From the NCBI GenBank assembly GCA_039188975.1, contig JBCCYT010000008.1:1-56114 (forward strand): a stretch of DNA of 56,114 bases. The letters run 5' to 3'. The stretch is from UBA11606 sp039188975. Its GTDB lineage: Bacteria > Actinomycetota > Acidimicrobiia > Acidimicrobiales > Aldehydirespiratoraceae. A model generated the notes under the pieces. That model was not told the DNA's origin. It ran no database searches and was given only the letters and a program-made list of their open reading frames with translations. The translations under genes and the position numbers were made by a program. This document shows positions 1 through 7,251 of the stretch, one piece after another. The first letter of the stretch is position 1, and each line of letters starts with the position of its first letter.

Positions 1-740
1 AAACCGTCACCGTCACACCCGGTGCCACCTACCAATGGTCCGTCGACCACCGCGGCCGCCTCAACGACGACACCTTCCACGTCCTGCTCGACGGTACTGT
101 TGCGGCCGTCCACACCAGCGCCCCCGGAACCTGGGTCACCTACACCGGCGAATTCACGGCAGCAACGAGCCGCGTGACGCTGGGCTGGCGGGCCGTCGAC
201 AGCGGCAGCCACGCCAACCTCATCGACAACGCCAGTCTCATTCAGATCTCACCGCCAGACGGCTCGCCGATGCCGGAGCCCACCAACCTGTTGGTGAACG
301 GTTCGTTCGAGCAAGGACCTGATCTCCCCGGACCCGGCGGTTGGAAGTTCGCCGTCGTCCCCGGATGGACAAGCGCCAAGCACGGCAACCGCACGGAGAT
401 CCAAGCCTCGGGCCATGCCGCACCGTCGTCTGACGGCGACTTCTACATCGAACTCAACGGCTCCGTCGCCGACACCGTCACCCAAACCGTCACCGTCACC
501 CCCGGCGCCACCTACCAATGGTCCGTCGACCACCGCGGCCGCCTCAACGACGACACCTTCCACGTCCTCCTCAACGGAGACATCGCCGCAGTTCACACCA
601 GCGCACGAGGCGCCTGGGTCACCTACACCGGACACTTCACGGCAACCACCACGAGCGTCACGCTGGGTTGGCGCGCCGTCGACTCCGGCAGCCACGCCAA
701 CCTCATCGACAACGCCAGCCTTGTCCTCGTCACCGACTGA
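1..740 (+). CDS. Secreted protein with tandem DUF642-like beta-sandwich repeats (5' partial)
   Basis: The reading frame is open from the first bases of the window, so the start and any signal peptide lie outside it. What remains is the end of one domain copy, then a complete second copy starting at NLLVNGSFEQG (about nt 286) and ending just before the stop. Both copies share the near-identical core TYQWSVDHRGRLNDDTFHVL and the closing motif SGSHANLIDNASL. The NGSFE opening and LIDN closing are typical of DUF642/CBM-like galactose-binding beta-sandwiches, which are usually extracellular. The same domain occurs in the minor pilin at 8857-10746, so a cell-surface or glycan-binding role is inferred. 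High nucleotide identity between the copies suggests recent internal duplication or gene conversion. The ligand is unknown. Confidence 0.75.
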   Translation, partial: TVTVTPGATYQWSVDHRGRLNDDTFHVLLDGTVAAVHTSAPGTWVTYTGEFTAATSRVTLGWRAVDSGSHANLIDNASLIQISPPDGSPMPEPTNLLVNGSFEQGPDLPGPGGWKFAVVPGWTSAKHGNRTEIQASGHAAPSSDGDFYIELNGSVADTVTQTVTVTPGATYQWSVDHRGRLNDDTFHVLLNGDIAAVHTSARGAWVTYTGHFTATTTSVTLGWRAVDSGSHANLIDNASLVLVTD

Positions 741-857
741 ACCGGCCGACGGTTTGATCCATTCGGCTCACGACGCAGAGGCATCCGGCCCTGTCGTTCG
801 ATGACGAAGGTGCCGATCGAACCCAACGACACATTCGACCTCGGAGGGTTGGAGCGC

Positions 858-2306
858 ATGCGGAAGTTGACCGTGAAGAAGTACGTGGCCATGGCAGCCG
901 TCGCCACAGCAACGTTGTTGACCGCAACGACCGTGGTTTCCGCCAATGCACAATTGGGTCCCCAACGAGACCTCGACGGGGACTACGTCCCCAACGACGA
1001 AGACACCGTGGAGAACGTCGGCACGATCGTCTCGACCGGCCGTCCTGCAACCCAGTCGAGCACCTGGACCGGACGCCCGAACTCGGGGGCTGACGCGGCG
1101 GTCGATGGCCAGCGCGACGGTGGCCGCGACCCGAACCAACGCATCGCCATCACCGACGATGACGAACCTTGGTGGGAACTGGACCTGGAGACGTGGCGCA
1201 CGATCAGCGGCATCAACATCTGGAACCGCACCGACGGCGGACAGCACCTCCTCGACGGCGCTGAGGTGCTGCTCGGCGACGAGCCGTTCGGCGACGTCAG
1301 TCTCGCCGATGCCCGGGCGGCTGCGACCTGGTCCACCGCCATCACCACCGGCATCAATGTCGTCCAGCTCGAGGTGCCTGACACCTCGGCACGGTATGTG
1401 CGAATCCAGCTCGCGGCCGGGGGTACGCCCTACCTCGGCCTCGCCGAAGTCGACGTGCTGGCGACGACGACGCAAGCAAACCTGTCGGCCAGCGTCGACG
1501 AGGCCACCATCGGCAGTGCGTTCGTCTCCGACGGCACCGGCTACGGCGTGCCAGAGGGCTTCGGCTACCGTTCTGGCCCGACGGGCGACGCTGCCCACGC
1601 GATCCGTTTCGACTTCCACGTGACGGACGCCGGCACCTACCAGTTCGTCGGTACGGTACGCAGCGACACCACCCCGTCGCTCTACGCCAACGACTCGTTT
1701 TGGGTGACGGTCGACGGGACGGGTTCGTACCTCTGGGATTCGGCACCGAGCGCGACGTACGTTGCATCGACCGTCAACAACCGCGGCAGCGGCGTCGTCG
1801 AGCGGTACCTCGACGCCGGCCCGCACACGGTGACGGTGTGGCTACGCGAAGACGGCACCCACATTGCGGCACTCGAGCTCGTGAACCAGAACGTGCCGGG
1901 CCGGCTCAGTGTCGATTCCGCTGATGCAACGGTCGGGACGGCCTTTCGCAACGACGGCATCGGATTCGGTGTTCCAAATGGCGTCGGGAGTCAGTCGTTC
2001 GGCGTGAGCGCAGATCACTCGATCCGCTACGAGTTCGATGTCGTCGAGGCCGGCACCTACCGCATCGTCGGTATGGTCCGCTCGCCGAACGGCGCGGACG
2101 ATTCGTTCTGGGTCACGGTCAACGACGATCCATCCGTGACCCTCTGGGACACCGGACACAGCGGTTCGTACCGACTGTCGACGGTGCGCCACCGAGGAAG
2201 CGGCATCGTCGAGTTCGATCTCGACGCTGGCGCGAATTCGGTCACGCTGTGGACTCGCGAGGACGGCACGTACGTGTCGAATCTCACGCTCAAGAAGCAG
2301 GGCTGA
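858..2306 (+). CDS. Secreted discoidin (F5/8 type C)-like protein with two CBM-like domains
   Basis: The 482-residue product starts at the ATG preceded by GGAGG 9 nt upstream; an earlier in-frame start at 801 would mask the signal peptide. Residues 1-31 form a classic signal peptide (KKY, hydrophobic stretch, ANA). Residues about 50-200 form an F5/8 type C (discoidin)-like domain: the WWELDL and ARYVRIQL motifs are conserved and match those in the minor pilin at 8857-10746. Residues about 206-343 and 347-482 are two copies of a CBM6/35-like domain with the signature DDSFWVTV and a closing REDGT. That domain is also fused to the pilin at 2322-3179. The protein is probably an exported, carbohydrate-binding surface protein. 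No catalytic domain is seen. It converges with the pilin operon only 15 nt downstream. Confidence 0.8.
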   Translation: MRKLTVKKYVAMAAVATATLLTATTVVSANAQLGPQRDLDGDYVPNDEDTVENVGTIVSTGRPATQSSTWTGRPNSGADAAVDGQRDGGRDPNQRIAITDDDEPWWELDLETWRTISGINIWNRTDGGQHLLDGAEVLLGDEPFGDVSLADARAAATWSTAITTGINVVQLEVPDTSARYVRIQLAAGGTPYLGLAEVDVLATTTQANLSASVDEATIGSAFVSDGTGYGVPEGFGYRSGPTGDAAHAIRFDFHVTDAGTYQFVGTVRSDTTPSLYANDSFWVTVDGTGSYLWDSAPSATYVASTVNNRGSGVVERYLDAGPHTVTVWLREDGTHIAALELVNQNVPGRLSVDSADATVGTAFRNDGIGFGVPNGVGSQSFGVSADHSIRYEFDVVEAGTYRIVGMVRSPNGADDSFWVTVNDDPSVTLWDTGHSGSYRLSTVRHRGSGIVEFDLDAGANSVTLWTREDGTYVSNLTLKKQG

Positions 2307-2321
2307 ACTGATCGGGACTCC

Positions 2322-3179
2322 TCACGACTGGAGTCGAAGTTCCGCAGCCGAGATGCCGGTGCCGTTCTCCCGGCAGGCGAAGACCACCCGATGGTCACCG
2401 GCAGCGAGGTTCACCTCGGTGACGCCTCCACCGCGATGGGAGACCACGCGGGCGGCATAGCTTCCCCACCCCGTGTCCCACAGCGAGCGCCCCGAGATTC
2501 CATCGACACTCACCCAGAACGAATCGTCGCCGCCGTTGGCGGCGCTGCGGGTGCCATAGATCCGGTAGGTGCCGCTCTCTGTCACGGTGAAGGTGAACGC
2601 AACATGACCCGAGCATGCCATGGAGTTCGGAACGGCATAGCCCGTCCCGTCGAACTGGAAGTTCCCGGTCACCTCGGCGTCCGCGACGGAGACGTACAAC
2701 ACCGAAGGTTGTCCGCCACCGAAGCTGGTGCCGGTCACGGTGAACGACTGGTCACCAGCACACGACACCGTGTCCGACGAACCGAACGTCGTACCGCCAT
2801 CGGCATCGACACGGGCGTAGAAGCACGTTCCGGACTCCGACATCGCCGCCGCACCCCACGTCGTGCCATCAGCGCTCACCGCAACGCTCAACTGCTGTTC
2901 ATCAGTGGAGACCGAAGGTGCGTCGACATAGGTGAACCCCGGCTCTGCCTCGGCCAGGCCAACGGGACCCGCATCGGCAAACGACACCGAATCGGTGAAA
3001 ATCGCCGATGCTGACACGATGCCGGTCCGAACCGACGCCTGCGCCGACCGATCCTGCGCACGCGACTGCGCACCCAAGTACGTCGGAATCCCCACCGCCA
3101 ACAAGATCCCGATCACCAACACGACCACCATCACCTCCAACAAGGTGAAACCACCATCGTTGTGTGCGTTGTTCTGCAT
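2322..3179 (-). CDS. Type IV pilin with C-terminal CBM-like domain
   Basis: The 285-residue prepilin starts at ATG 3179; the longer upstream frame lacks any pilin character. The leader is MQNNAHNDGG, with prepilin peptidase cleavage before F11 and the invariant Glu at mature position 5 (FTLLEV), followed by the hydrophobic alpha-1 spine. Residues up to about 155 form the pilin globular head, with a Cys pair like its neighbours. Residues 160-285 are an added beta-sandwich with DDSFWVSV and RENGT, the same module as in the secreted protein at 858-2306. Ordinary pilins are about 150-170 residues, so this is a fusion. It probably places a carbohydrate-binding head on the pilus, as an adhesive major or tip subunit (inference). 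It lies downstream of another pilin, separated by a strong hairpin (3211-3236). Confidence 0.88.
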   Translation of the reverse strand: MQNNAHNDGGFTLLEVMVVVLVIGILLAVGIPTYLGAQSRAQDRSAQASVRTGIVSASAIFTDSVSFADAGPVGLAEAEPGFTYVDAPSVSTDEQQLSVAVSADGTTWGAAAMSESGTCFYARVDADGGTTFGSSDTVSCAGDQSFTVTGTSFGGGQPSVLYVSVADAEVTGNFQFDGTGYAVPNSMACSGHVAFTFTVTESGTYRIYGTRSAANGGDDSFWVSVDGISGRSLWDTGWGSYAARVVSHRGGGVTEVNLAAGDHRVVFACRENGTGISAAELRLQS

Positions 3180-3210
3180 GGGCGTTTCTTTCTTCAGCCG
3201 GAACCCGCAA

Positions 3211-3236
3211 CGGCCGGCGGTGTGAACCGCCGGCCG
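3211..3236 (-). terminator. Perfect 11-bp GC hairpin between two pilin genes
   Basis: CGGCCGGCGGT pairs with ACCGCCGGCCG around a 4-nt loop. It lies in the 83-nt gap after the stop of the 3263-3748 pilin and before the 2322-3179 pilin. No U-run follows, so it may be a leaky terminator or mRNA processing/stability element that sets the ratio of plain to lectin-bearing pilin. Confidence 0.55.
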
Positions 3237-3262
3237 TGCGTGGGTGGGGGGATCTCGTGGAG

Positions 3263-3748
3263 CTACCAGTTGGCAGCGGTCACCGTGAGCGCCTGAGCGC
3301 CGGTGCAGGCAGCCGAGTCTGACGAGCCGTACTGGGTCGGACCGGTCGAGCTGACTCGGACGTAGTAGCAGGTGCCCGAGTCCGACAGGGCGGCAGCGCC
3401 CCATTCGGTGCCACCGACATTGGCGGAGATACTCAGGACCTGGTCGTCTGCGCTGGCGGTGGTGCTGTTGTTCCAGGTGAACCCGGGTTCAGCAGCGGCC
3501 ATCGCGGTGGTGTCCGCATCGGTGAAGTCACCGTTGTCGGTGAACACGACAAGCGCAGTGGTCTGGGCGACACGAAGGCTCGACTGAGCCGACTTGTCCT
3601 GGGCCCGGCCACGGGCACCCAAGTAGGTGGGGATACCGACAGCCAGCAGGATGCCGATGACGAGCACGACTACCATCACCTCAAGCAAGGTGAAACCGCG
3701 ATCGTCGCCCGTGAGTCGCCCGCGACGGGTCTCGTTGGTGGGGGTCAT
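3263..3748 (-). CDS. Type IV major pilin
   Basis: The 161-residue prepilin starts at ATG 3748, preceded by GGAG 7 nt upstream. The leader is 18 residues ending DDRG, then FTLLEVM with the Glu5 needed for assembly and a hydrophobic alpha-1 almost identical to that of the other two pilins here. Size and the C-terminal Cys pair (GTCYYV and SAACTG) fit a canonical type IVa-like major pilin with a disulphide-bonded D-region. Prepilin peptidase is not in this window. It heads the pilin pair and has a sigma-28-like promoter about 40-65 nt upstream (3787-3813), so expression may be tied to flagellar timing. It is the best candidate for the main fibre subunit; the symbol pilA is plausible but not assigned. 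Confidence 0.92.
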   Translation of the reverse strand: MTPTNETRRGRLTGDDRGFTLLEVMVVVLVIGILLAVGIPTYLGARGRAQDKSAQSSLRVAQTTALVVFTDNGDFTDADTTAMAAAEPGFTWNNSTTASADDQVLSISANVGGTEWGAAALSDSGTCYYVRVSSTGPTQYGSSDSAACTGAQALTVTAANW

Positions 3749-3786
3749 GTTCGCTCCAAAGGAGAGTGGAATTCTGGACAGACACA

Positions 3787-3813
3787 GGCTCGGACACGGC
3801 CCTTGCTGCATGA
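3787..3813 (-). promoter_or_regulatory. FliA-like promoter upstream of pilin 3263-3748
   Basis: On the minus strand it reads TCATG-N15-CCGAGCC, matching the element upstream of flgB, fliC1, flbD, flgN and flhA in this window (consensus TCATS-N15-CCGARAC). A 38-nt leader with a good Shine-Dalgarno follows. Confidence 0.55.
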
Positions 3814-3856
3814 GGGGGCCGATCGAACTATTTGTGACGACCCGTCAGAGGTCCGG

Positions 3857-4136
3857 CTACCAGGACGCAGCGGTGACGGTGGCCGCCACCTCGCCGTCGC
3901 ACTCGGCCGAATCAGACGACCCGTATTGGGCTGGTGCGTCCTCGTGGAGCCGAATGTAGAAGCAGGTGCCCGAGTCGGACCGCACCGCTGCCGCGTACTG
4001 GCTGCCGTCGGTCGCCCTCCCTCGCCCCGAGGTACGTCGGGATGCCAACGGCGAGCAAGATGCCGATGACGAGCACGACCACCATCACCTCCAGCAGCGT
4101 GAATCCAGACTCCTTGTGGGTTCGGGATGTGCGCAT
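3857..4136 (-). pseudogene. Broken type IV pilin (internal deletion with frameshift)
   Basis: The ATG at 4136, with GAGG 6 nt upstream, opens a normal pilin N-terminus (ESGFTLLEV then the same alpha-1 as its neighbours) up to PTYLGAR. Immediately after, the C-terminal half of a pilin (GSQYAAAVRSDSGTCFYI through ECDGEVAATVTAASW, ending at 3857) continues in a different frame. Compared with the intact pilin at 3263-3748, about 60-65 codons between the alpha-1 end and the SGTCFY region are missing, and the junction is not a multiple of three. As written, the N-terminal frame runs on to a stop at 3912. This is either a decayed third pilin or a sequencing/assembly error at the junction (about nt 4020-4030). 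A GTG overlapping the pilC stop (4148) is an alternative start. Confidence 0.8.
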
Positions 4137-4144
4137 CGTCTGCC

Positions 4145-5368
4145 TCACTGAACGACGTCGACGAGACGGAACATCGGGAGGTAGAGCGCGAGCACGAGGC
4201 CGCCGACAACCGTGCCGAGACCGCCGATCATCAGCGGTTCGATGATGGCTGAGAACGTGGCTGACACCGAATCGACACCGTCGTCGTAGACACCGGCGAC
4301 CACATCGAGCATGTGTTCGAGCTCTCCCGACTCCTCGCCCACGGCGATCACCTGGGCGAACAGCACCGGGATCTCATCGGACTCCGAAAGCGGTTCCGAG
4401 AACTGCTTCCCCGACTGGATCGCCTCGGACGTTTCGCGAATGACCTCGGCGAGGACTTCGTTCCCGACGGTCGACGATGTGATCTGCACCGCGTCGACGA
4501 GGGGGACACCGGCTCCGACGAGTACCGACAGGCTGCGGGCGGTTCGAGCCAACGCAGCCTGTCGCAACAGGGTTCCGAGCGCAGGCACCTTCAACAGTGC
4601 ACGGTCGATGTGTCGCCGACCCTCCGCCGTCGCACGCCACTTGCGCAAACCCCACACCGCACCGGCGGCCGCCAGTGCGAGATACAGAACATTGCTCCCC
4701 ACGAAGCCGGTAACCCCCAACACCACCCGGGTCGCCGCCGGGAGCTCCTGACCGAGGTCGGTGTAGACGTTCCGGAAGACGGGCACGACGAAGATCGACA
4801 TCGCCAGAAGCACGACGGTGACCAGGCCAAGCACCGAAACGGGGTAGGCGAGCGTCGAACGGATCTGGCGGCGAAGGGCCGCCGACCGCTCCATCGACTC
4901 GGCCGCCTGGTCAAGCACGGTGTCGAGCGCACCTGCGGATTCTCCGGCTCGAACGAGCGCAACGACGATCGGCCCGAAGACCGACGGCTGTTCCTCGAAG
5001 GCCTCCGAGAGCGACGAGCCAGCTTCGACCGCATCCCGGACATCGGCCAGCGCCGCCTTGAGTCCGTCGTTGGTCGCCTGATCGGTGAGGACCGACAGCG
5101 AGCGGCGGAGGGTGACGCCAGCGCCGATCATCGTCGACAACTGACGGATCGTTGCGGCAACCTCGGTGGGCTTGATGCGAGGCCCGAGCCCCGGAATGCT
5201 GAGCTCGCGTTCGAACACCGGCACCTTGCTCGGCTCGACCGCCATCGGGCGCATGCCAAGCGTGCGGACGATCTTTGCGGCTTCGGCCTCCGAGTCAGCT
5301 TCGATGACGCCGTTACGTGCATCACCGGATGCATCAAGGGCGGCATAGCTCCATCGGGTCGCGGTCAT
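4145..5368 (-). CDS. pilC: Type IV pilus inner-membrane platform protein PilC
   Basis: The 407-residue protein has the two-fold GspF/PilC architecture: an N-terminal domain (YAALDASGDARNGVI), then two repeats each with a cytoplasmic helical bundle and membrane helices (around residues 170-230 and the C-terminus, GGLGTVVGGLVLALYLPMF). Family signatures GAGVTLRRSLSVL and GAGVPLVDAVQI are clear in both halves, as are the ALVRAGESAGALDTVL and IAVGEESGELEHML motifs. It anchors the pilus motor in the membrane and couples PilB rotation to pilin insertion. It is divergently transcribed from pilB. The ATG lies only 7 nt after a sigma-28-like -10 element, predicting a leaderless mRNA. The broken pilin starts 8 nt after its stop, so the pilin cluster may be cotranscribed. 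Confidence 0.95.
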   Translation of the reverse strand: MTATRWSYAALDASGDARNGVIEADSEAEAAKIVRTLGMRPMAVEPSKVPVFERELSIPGLGPRIKPTEVAATIRQLSTMIGAGVTLRRSLSVLTDQATNDGLKAALADVRDAVEAGSSLSEAFEEQPSVFGPIVVALVRAGESAGALDTVLDQAAESMERSAALRRQIRSTLAYPVSVLGLVTVVLLAMSIFVVPVFRNVYTDLGQELPAATRVVLGVTGFVGSNVLYLALAAAGAVWGLRKWRATAEGRRHIDRALLKVPALGTLLRQAALARTARSLSVLVGAGVPLVDAVQITSSTVGNEVLAEVIRETSEAIQSGKQFSEPLSESDEIPVLFAQVIAVGEESGELEHMLDVVAGVYDDGVDSVSATFSAIIEPLMIGGLGTVVGGLVLALYLPMFRLVDVVQ

Positions 5369-5375
5369 GCGGGAA

Positions 5376-5402
5376 GTCTCGGTCGCTCTCGCGACGAGAT
5401 GA
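5376..5402 (-). promoter_or_regulatory. FliA-like promoter of pilC (leaderless architecture)
   Basis: On the minus strand it reads TCATC-N15-CCGAGAC, then 7 nt, then the pilC ATG. With the usual 6-8 nt from the -10 to the transcription start, the mRNA would begin at or next to the AUG. Confidence 0.6.
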
Positions 5403-5417
5403 CCCCTCCAACGACCC

Positions 5418-5444
5418 TATAGAACCGCGAAGTCCGTCCGAAAC
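5418..5444 (+). promoter_or_regulatory. Candidate FliA-like promoter of pilB
   Basis: TATAG-N15-CCGAAAC on the plus strand, with 10 nt to the pilB ATG. The -10 is identical to those of pilMN and flhA; the -35 deviates from TCATS. Together with 5376-5402 it forms a compact divergent promoter pair for pilC and pilB. A purine-rich GAAGGG just before the ATG would serve as ribosome site only if transcription starts further upstream. Confidence 0.45.
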
Positions 5445-5454
5445 TGAAGGGCCT

Positions 5455-7149
5455 ATGGCCACCACCGCGCCCACGACAACCAAGCGTCGCCTCGGCGAAA
5501 TCCTCGTGGACCTCGGTCTCGTCACCGAGCTTCAGGTGGAACGAGCCCTCGCCGACGGCAAAGAAACCGGCCGCATGCTCGGCGACGTCCTGCTCGAAGA
5601 CGGCCTCATCACCGGGCAAGACCTGCTGCGAGCGCTCGCCGCCCAGTTCGGGGTCGAGTTCGTTGACCTCGACGACGTGCAGATCGACGCCGAACTCGTC
5701 CGGCGAGTCCCGGACCAGATCGCTCGCGGCCACCGGGCCGTGCCGTACGCAGTCTCCGAGGACACGATCCTCGTCGCGATGGCCAACCCCATCGATGTCG
5801 TCGCCGTCGACGACATCCGCCATCTGCTTCAGGCGCCGGTGAAACCGGTGATGGCCGACTTCGCCCAGATCGAAGCAACGATCGAACGAGGCAACTCGGC
5901 CGACTCCCGCGTGGCGGAAGCCCTCTTGCAGGTCACCGGCGACGACGAAACCGAAGCCGCTCCGATCGAGGTCGCCACAACATCGTCGTCCCCGTTGATC
6001 CGGTTCGTCGATGTGCTCCTTGCTCGAGCCGTCCAGGACCGAGCATCAGACATTCACATCGAGCCATCTGCAGGCGGACTTCGCGTCCGGTTCCGCATCG
6101 ACGGCACCCTCACCGACGCGCTCACGCCGCCGGCCAGCTTGCAGGCCGGCCTCCTCTCTCGCGTGAAAGTCATGGCCGACCTCGACATCGCCGTGCGTCG
6201 ACGCCCCCAAGACGGTCGCACGTCGGTGACGATCGGCAACGAGAAGATCGATCTTCGTGTCGCCACCATTCCAACGGTGCACGGCGAAGCCGCTGTGCTT
6301 CGAGTGCTCCGACCGGATCAGGGCGTGTCATCGCTCGACGGTGTTGCGCTCCTCCCCGATCAGCTGGACCGTTTCAACGAGGCGCTCGATCGCCCATGGG
6401 GATTGATGCTCGTGACCGGACCGACCGGGTCGGGCAAGACCACGACGCTCTACGCCGCCCTGCAGAAGCTGAACACGCCCGACCGGGCGATCGTGACGGT
6501 CGAGGACCCGGTCGAGTACCGGACCAACGGCCTGAAGCAGGTGCAGGTCAATCCGAAGGCCGGACTCACGTTCGCCACCGCAATGCGGTCATTCCTTCGT
6601 CTCGATCCCGACGTCATGCTCGTCGGCGAGATGCGCGACTCCGAAACGGCGCGAACAGCGGTCGAGTCGTCGCTGACCGGCCACCTCGTCTTGTCGAGCC
6701 TTCACACCAACGACGCTGCCTCGGCACCGATCCGAATGATCGACATGGGAATCGAGCCGTACCTGATCTCGGCGTCGACCGTGCTCGTCAGTGCCCAGCG
6801 GCTCGTGCGCCGCCTGTGCGAACACTGTCGCGAGCCCGAACCAATCCCGGTCGAAACACTCGACGGCATGCATGTTCCTGAGGTCCTGATTCGTGACGGC
6901 ATGTTGATGGCCGGCAAGGCGGTCGGCTGCCCGCGCTGCAACGGGACCGGCTACCGAGGCCGACTCGCCCTCCACGAGGTGCTGCGGTTCACCGAAGACA
7001 TCGCGGAGGCGACGCTCCAACGGGCACCGACCTCTGAGATCACGGCACTGGCGATCGCGGACGGCATGATCCCGCTCCGCACCGCCGGCTTGTACCGGGT
7101 TGCGACCGGCGAGACATCCCTCCCCGAAGTCCTCTCTGCGACCGCGTAA
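5455..7149 (+). CDS. pilB: Type IV pilus extension ATPase PilB (MshEN domain)
   Basis: The 564-residue GspE/PilB-family ATPase starts at ATG 5455 (GAAGGG upstream); the longer frame overlaps pilC. Residues about 10-150 form an MshEN-like N-terminal region (RRLGEILVDLGLVTELQVER and LGDVLLEDGLITGQDLLRAL), a fold that in MshE binds cyclic di-GMP. Walker A GPTGSGKTT is at about 322-330; the Walker B region VMLVGEMRDSETA is near residue 389; the His box is HLVLSSLHTND. A tetra-Cys zinc motif (CEHC near 455, later CPRC) is typical of extension ATPases rather than PilT. It powers pilus polymerisation through PilC. The MshEN domain suggests c-di-GMP control, consistent with the GGDEF/EAL proteins nearby. 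Confidence 0.96.
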   Translation: MATTAPTTTKRRLGEILVDLGLVTELQVERALADGKETGRMLGDVLLEDGLITGQDLLRALAAQFGVEFVDLDDVQIDAELVRRVPDQIARGHRAVPYAVSEDTILVAMANPIDVVAVDDIRHLLQAPVKPVMADFAQIEATIERGNSADSRVAEALLQVTGDDETEAAPIEVATTSSSPLIRFVDVLLARAVQDRASDIHIEPSAGGLRVRFRIDGTLTDALTPPASLQAGLLSRVKVMADLDIAVRRRPQDGRTSVTIGNEKIDLRVATIPTVHGEAAVLRVLRPDQGVSSLDGVALLPDQLDRFNEALDRPWGLMLVTGPTGSGKTTTLYAALQKLNTPDRAIVTVEDPVEYRTNGLKQVQVNPKAGLTFATAMRSFLRLDPDVMLVGEMRDSETARTAVESSLTGHLVLSSLHTNDAASAPIRMIDMGIEPYLISASTVLVSAQRLVRRLCEHCREPEPIPVETLDGMHVPEVLIRDGMLMAGKAVGCPRCNGTGYRGRLALHEVLRFTEDIAEATLQRAPTSEITALAIADGMIPLRTAGLYRVATGETSLPEVLSATA

Positions 7150-7221
7150 GCGACCACGGGCGGTTCGAAACTAGCTGGGACCGTCGTGCGAGCACACCGT
7201 TGATGCTCGGGCCCTCGAGCG

Positions 7222-7242
7222 TCGGTGGCGGTACGCCACCGA
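7222..7242. terminator. Bidirectional terminator hairpin between pilB and the minor-pilin operon
   Basis: TCGGTGGCG pairs perfectly with CGCCACCGA around a GTA loop, in the 102-nt convergent gap between the pilB stop and the stop of the 7252-8307 gene. Its position suits termination on both strands. Confidence 0.65.
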
Positions 7243-7251
7243 ACAAGGCAC

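Noticed and set aside
7160..7175. GTTCGAAACTAG after pilB as a FliA-like -10.
   Set aside because: No -35 at the right distance and no plus-strand gene downstream.
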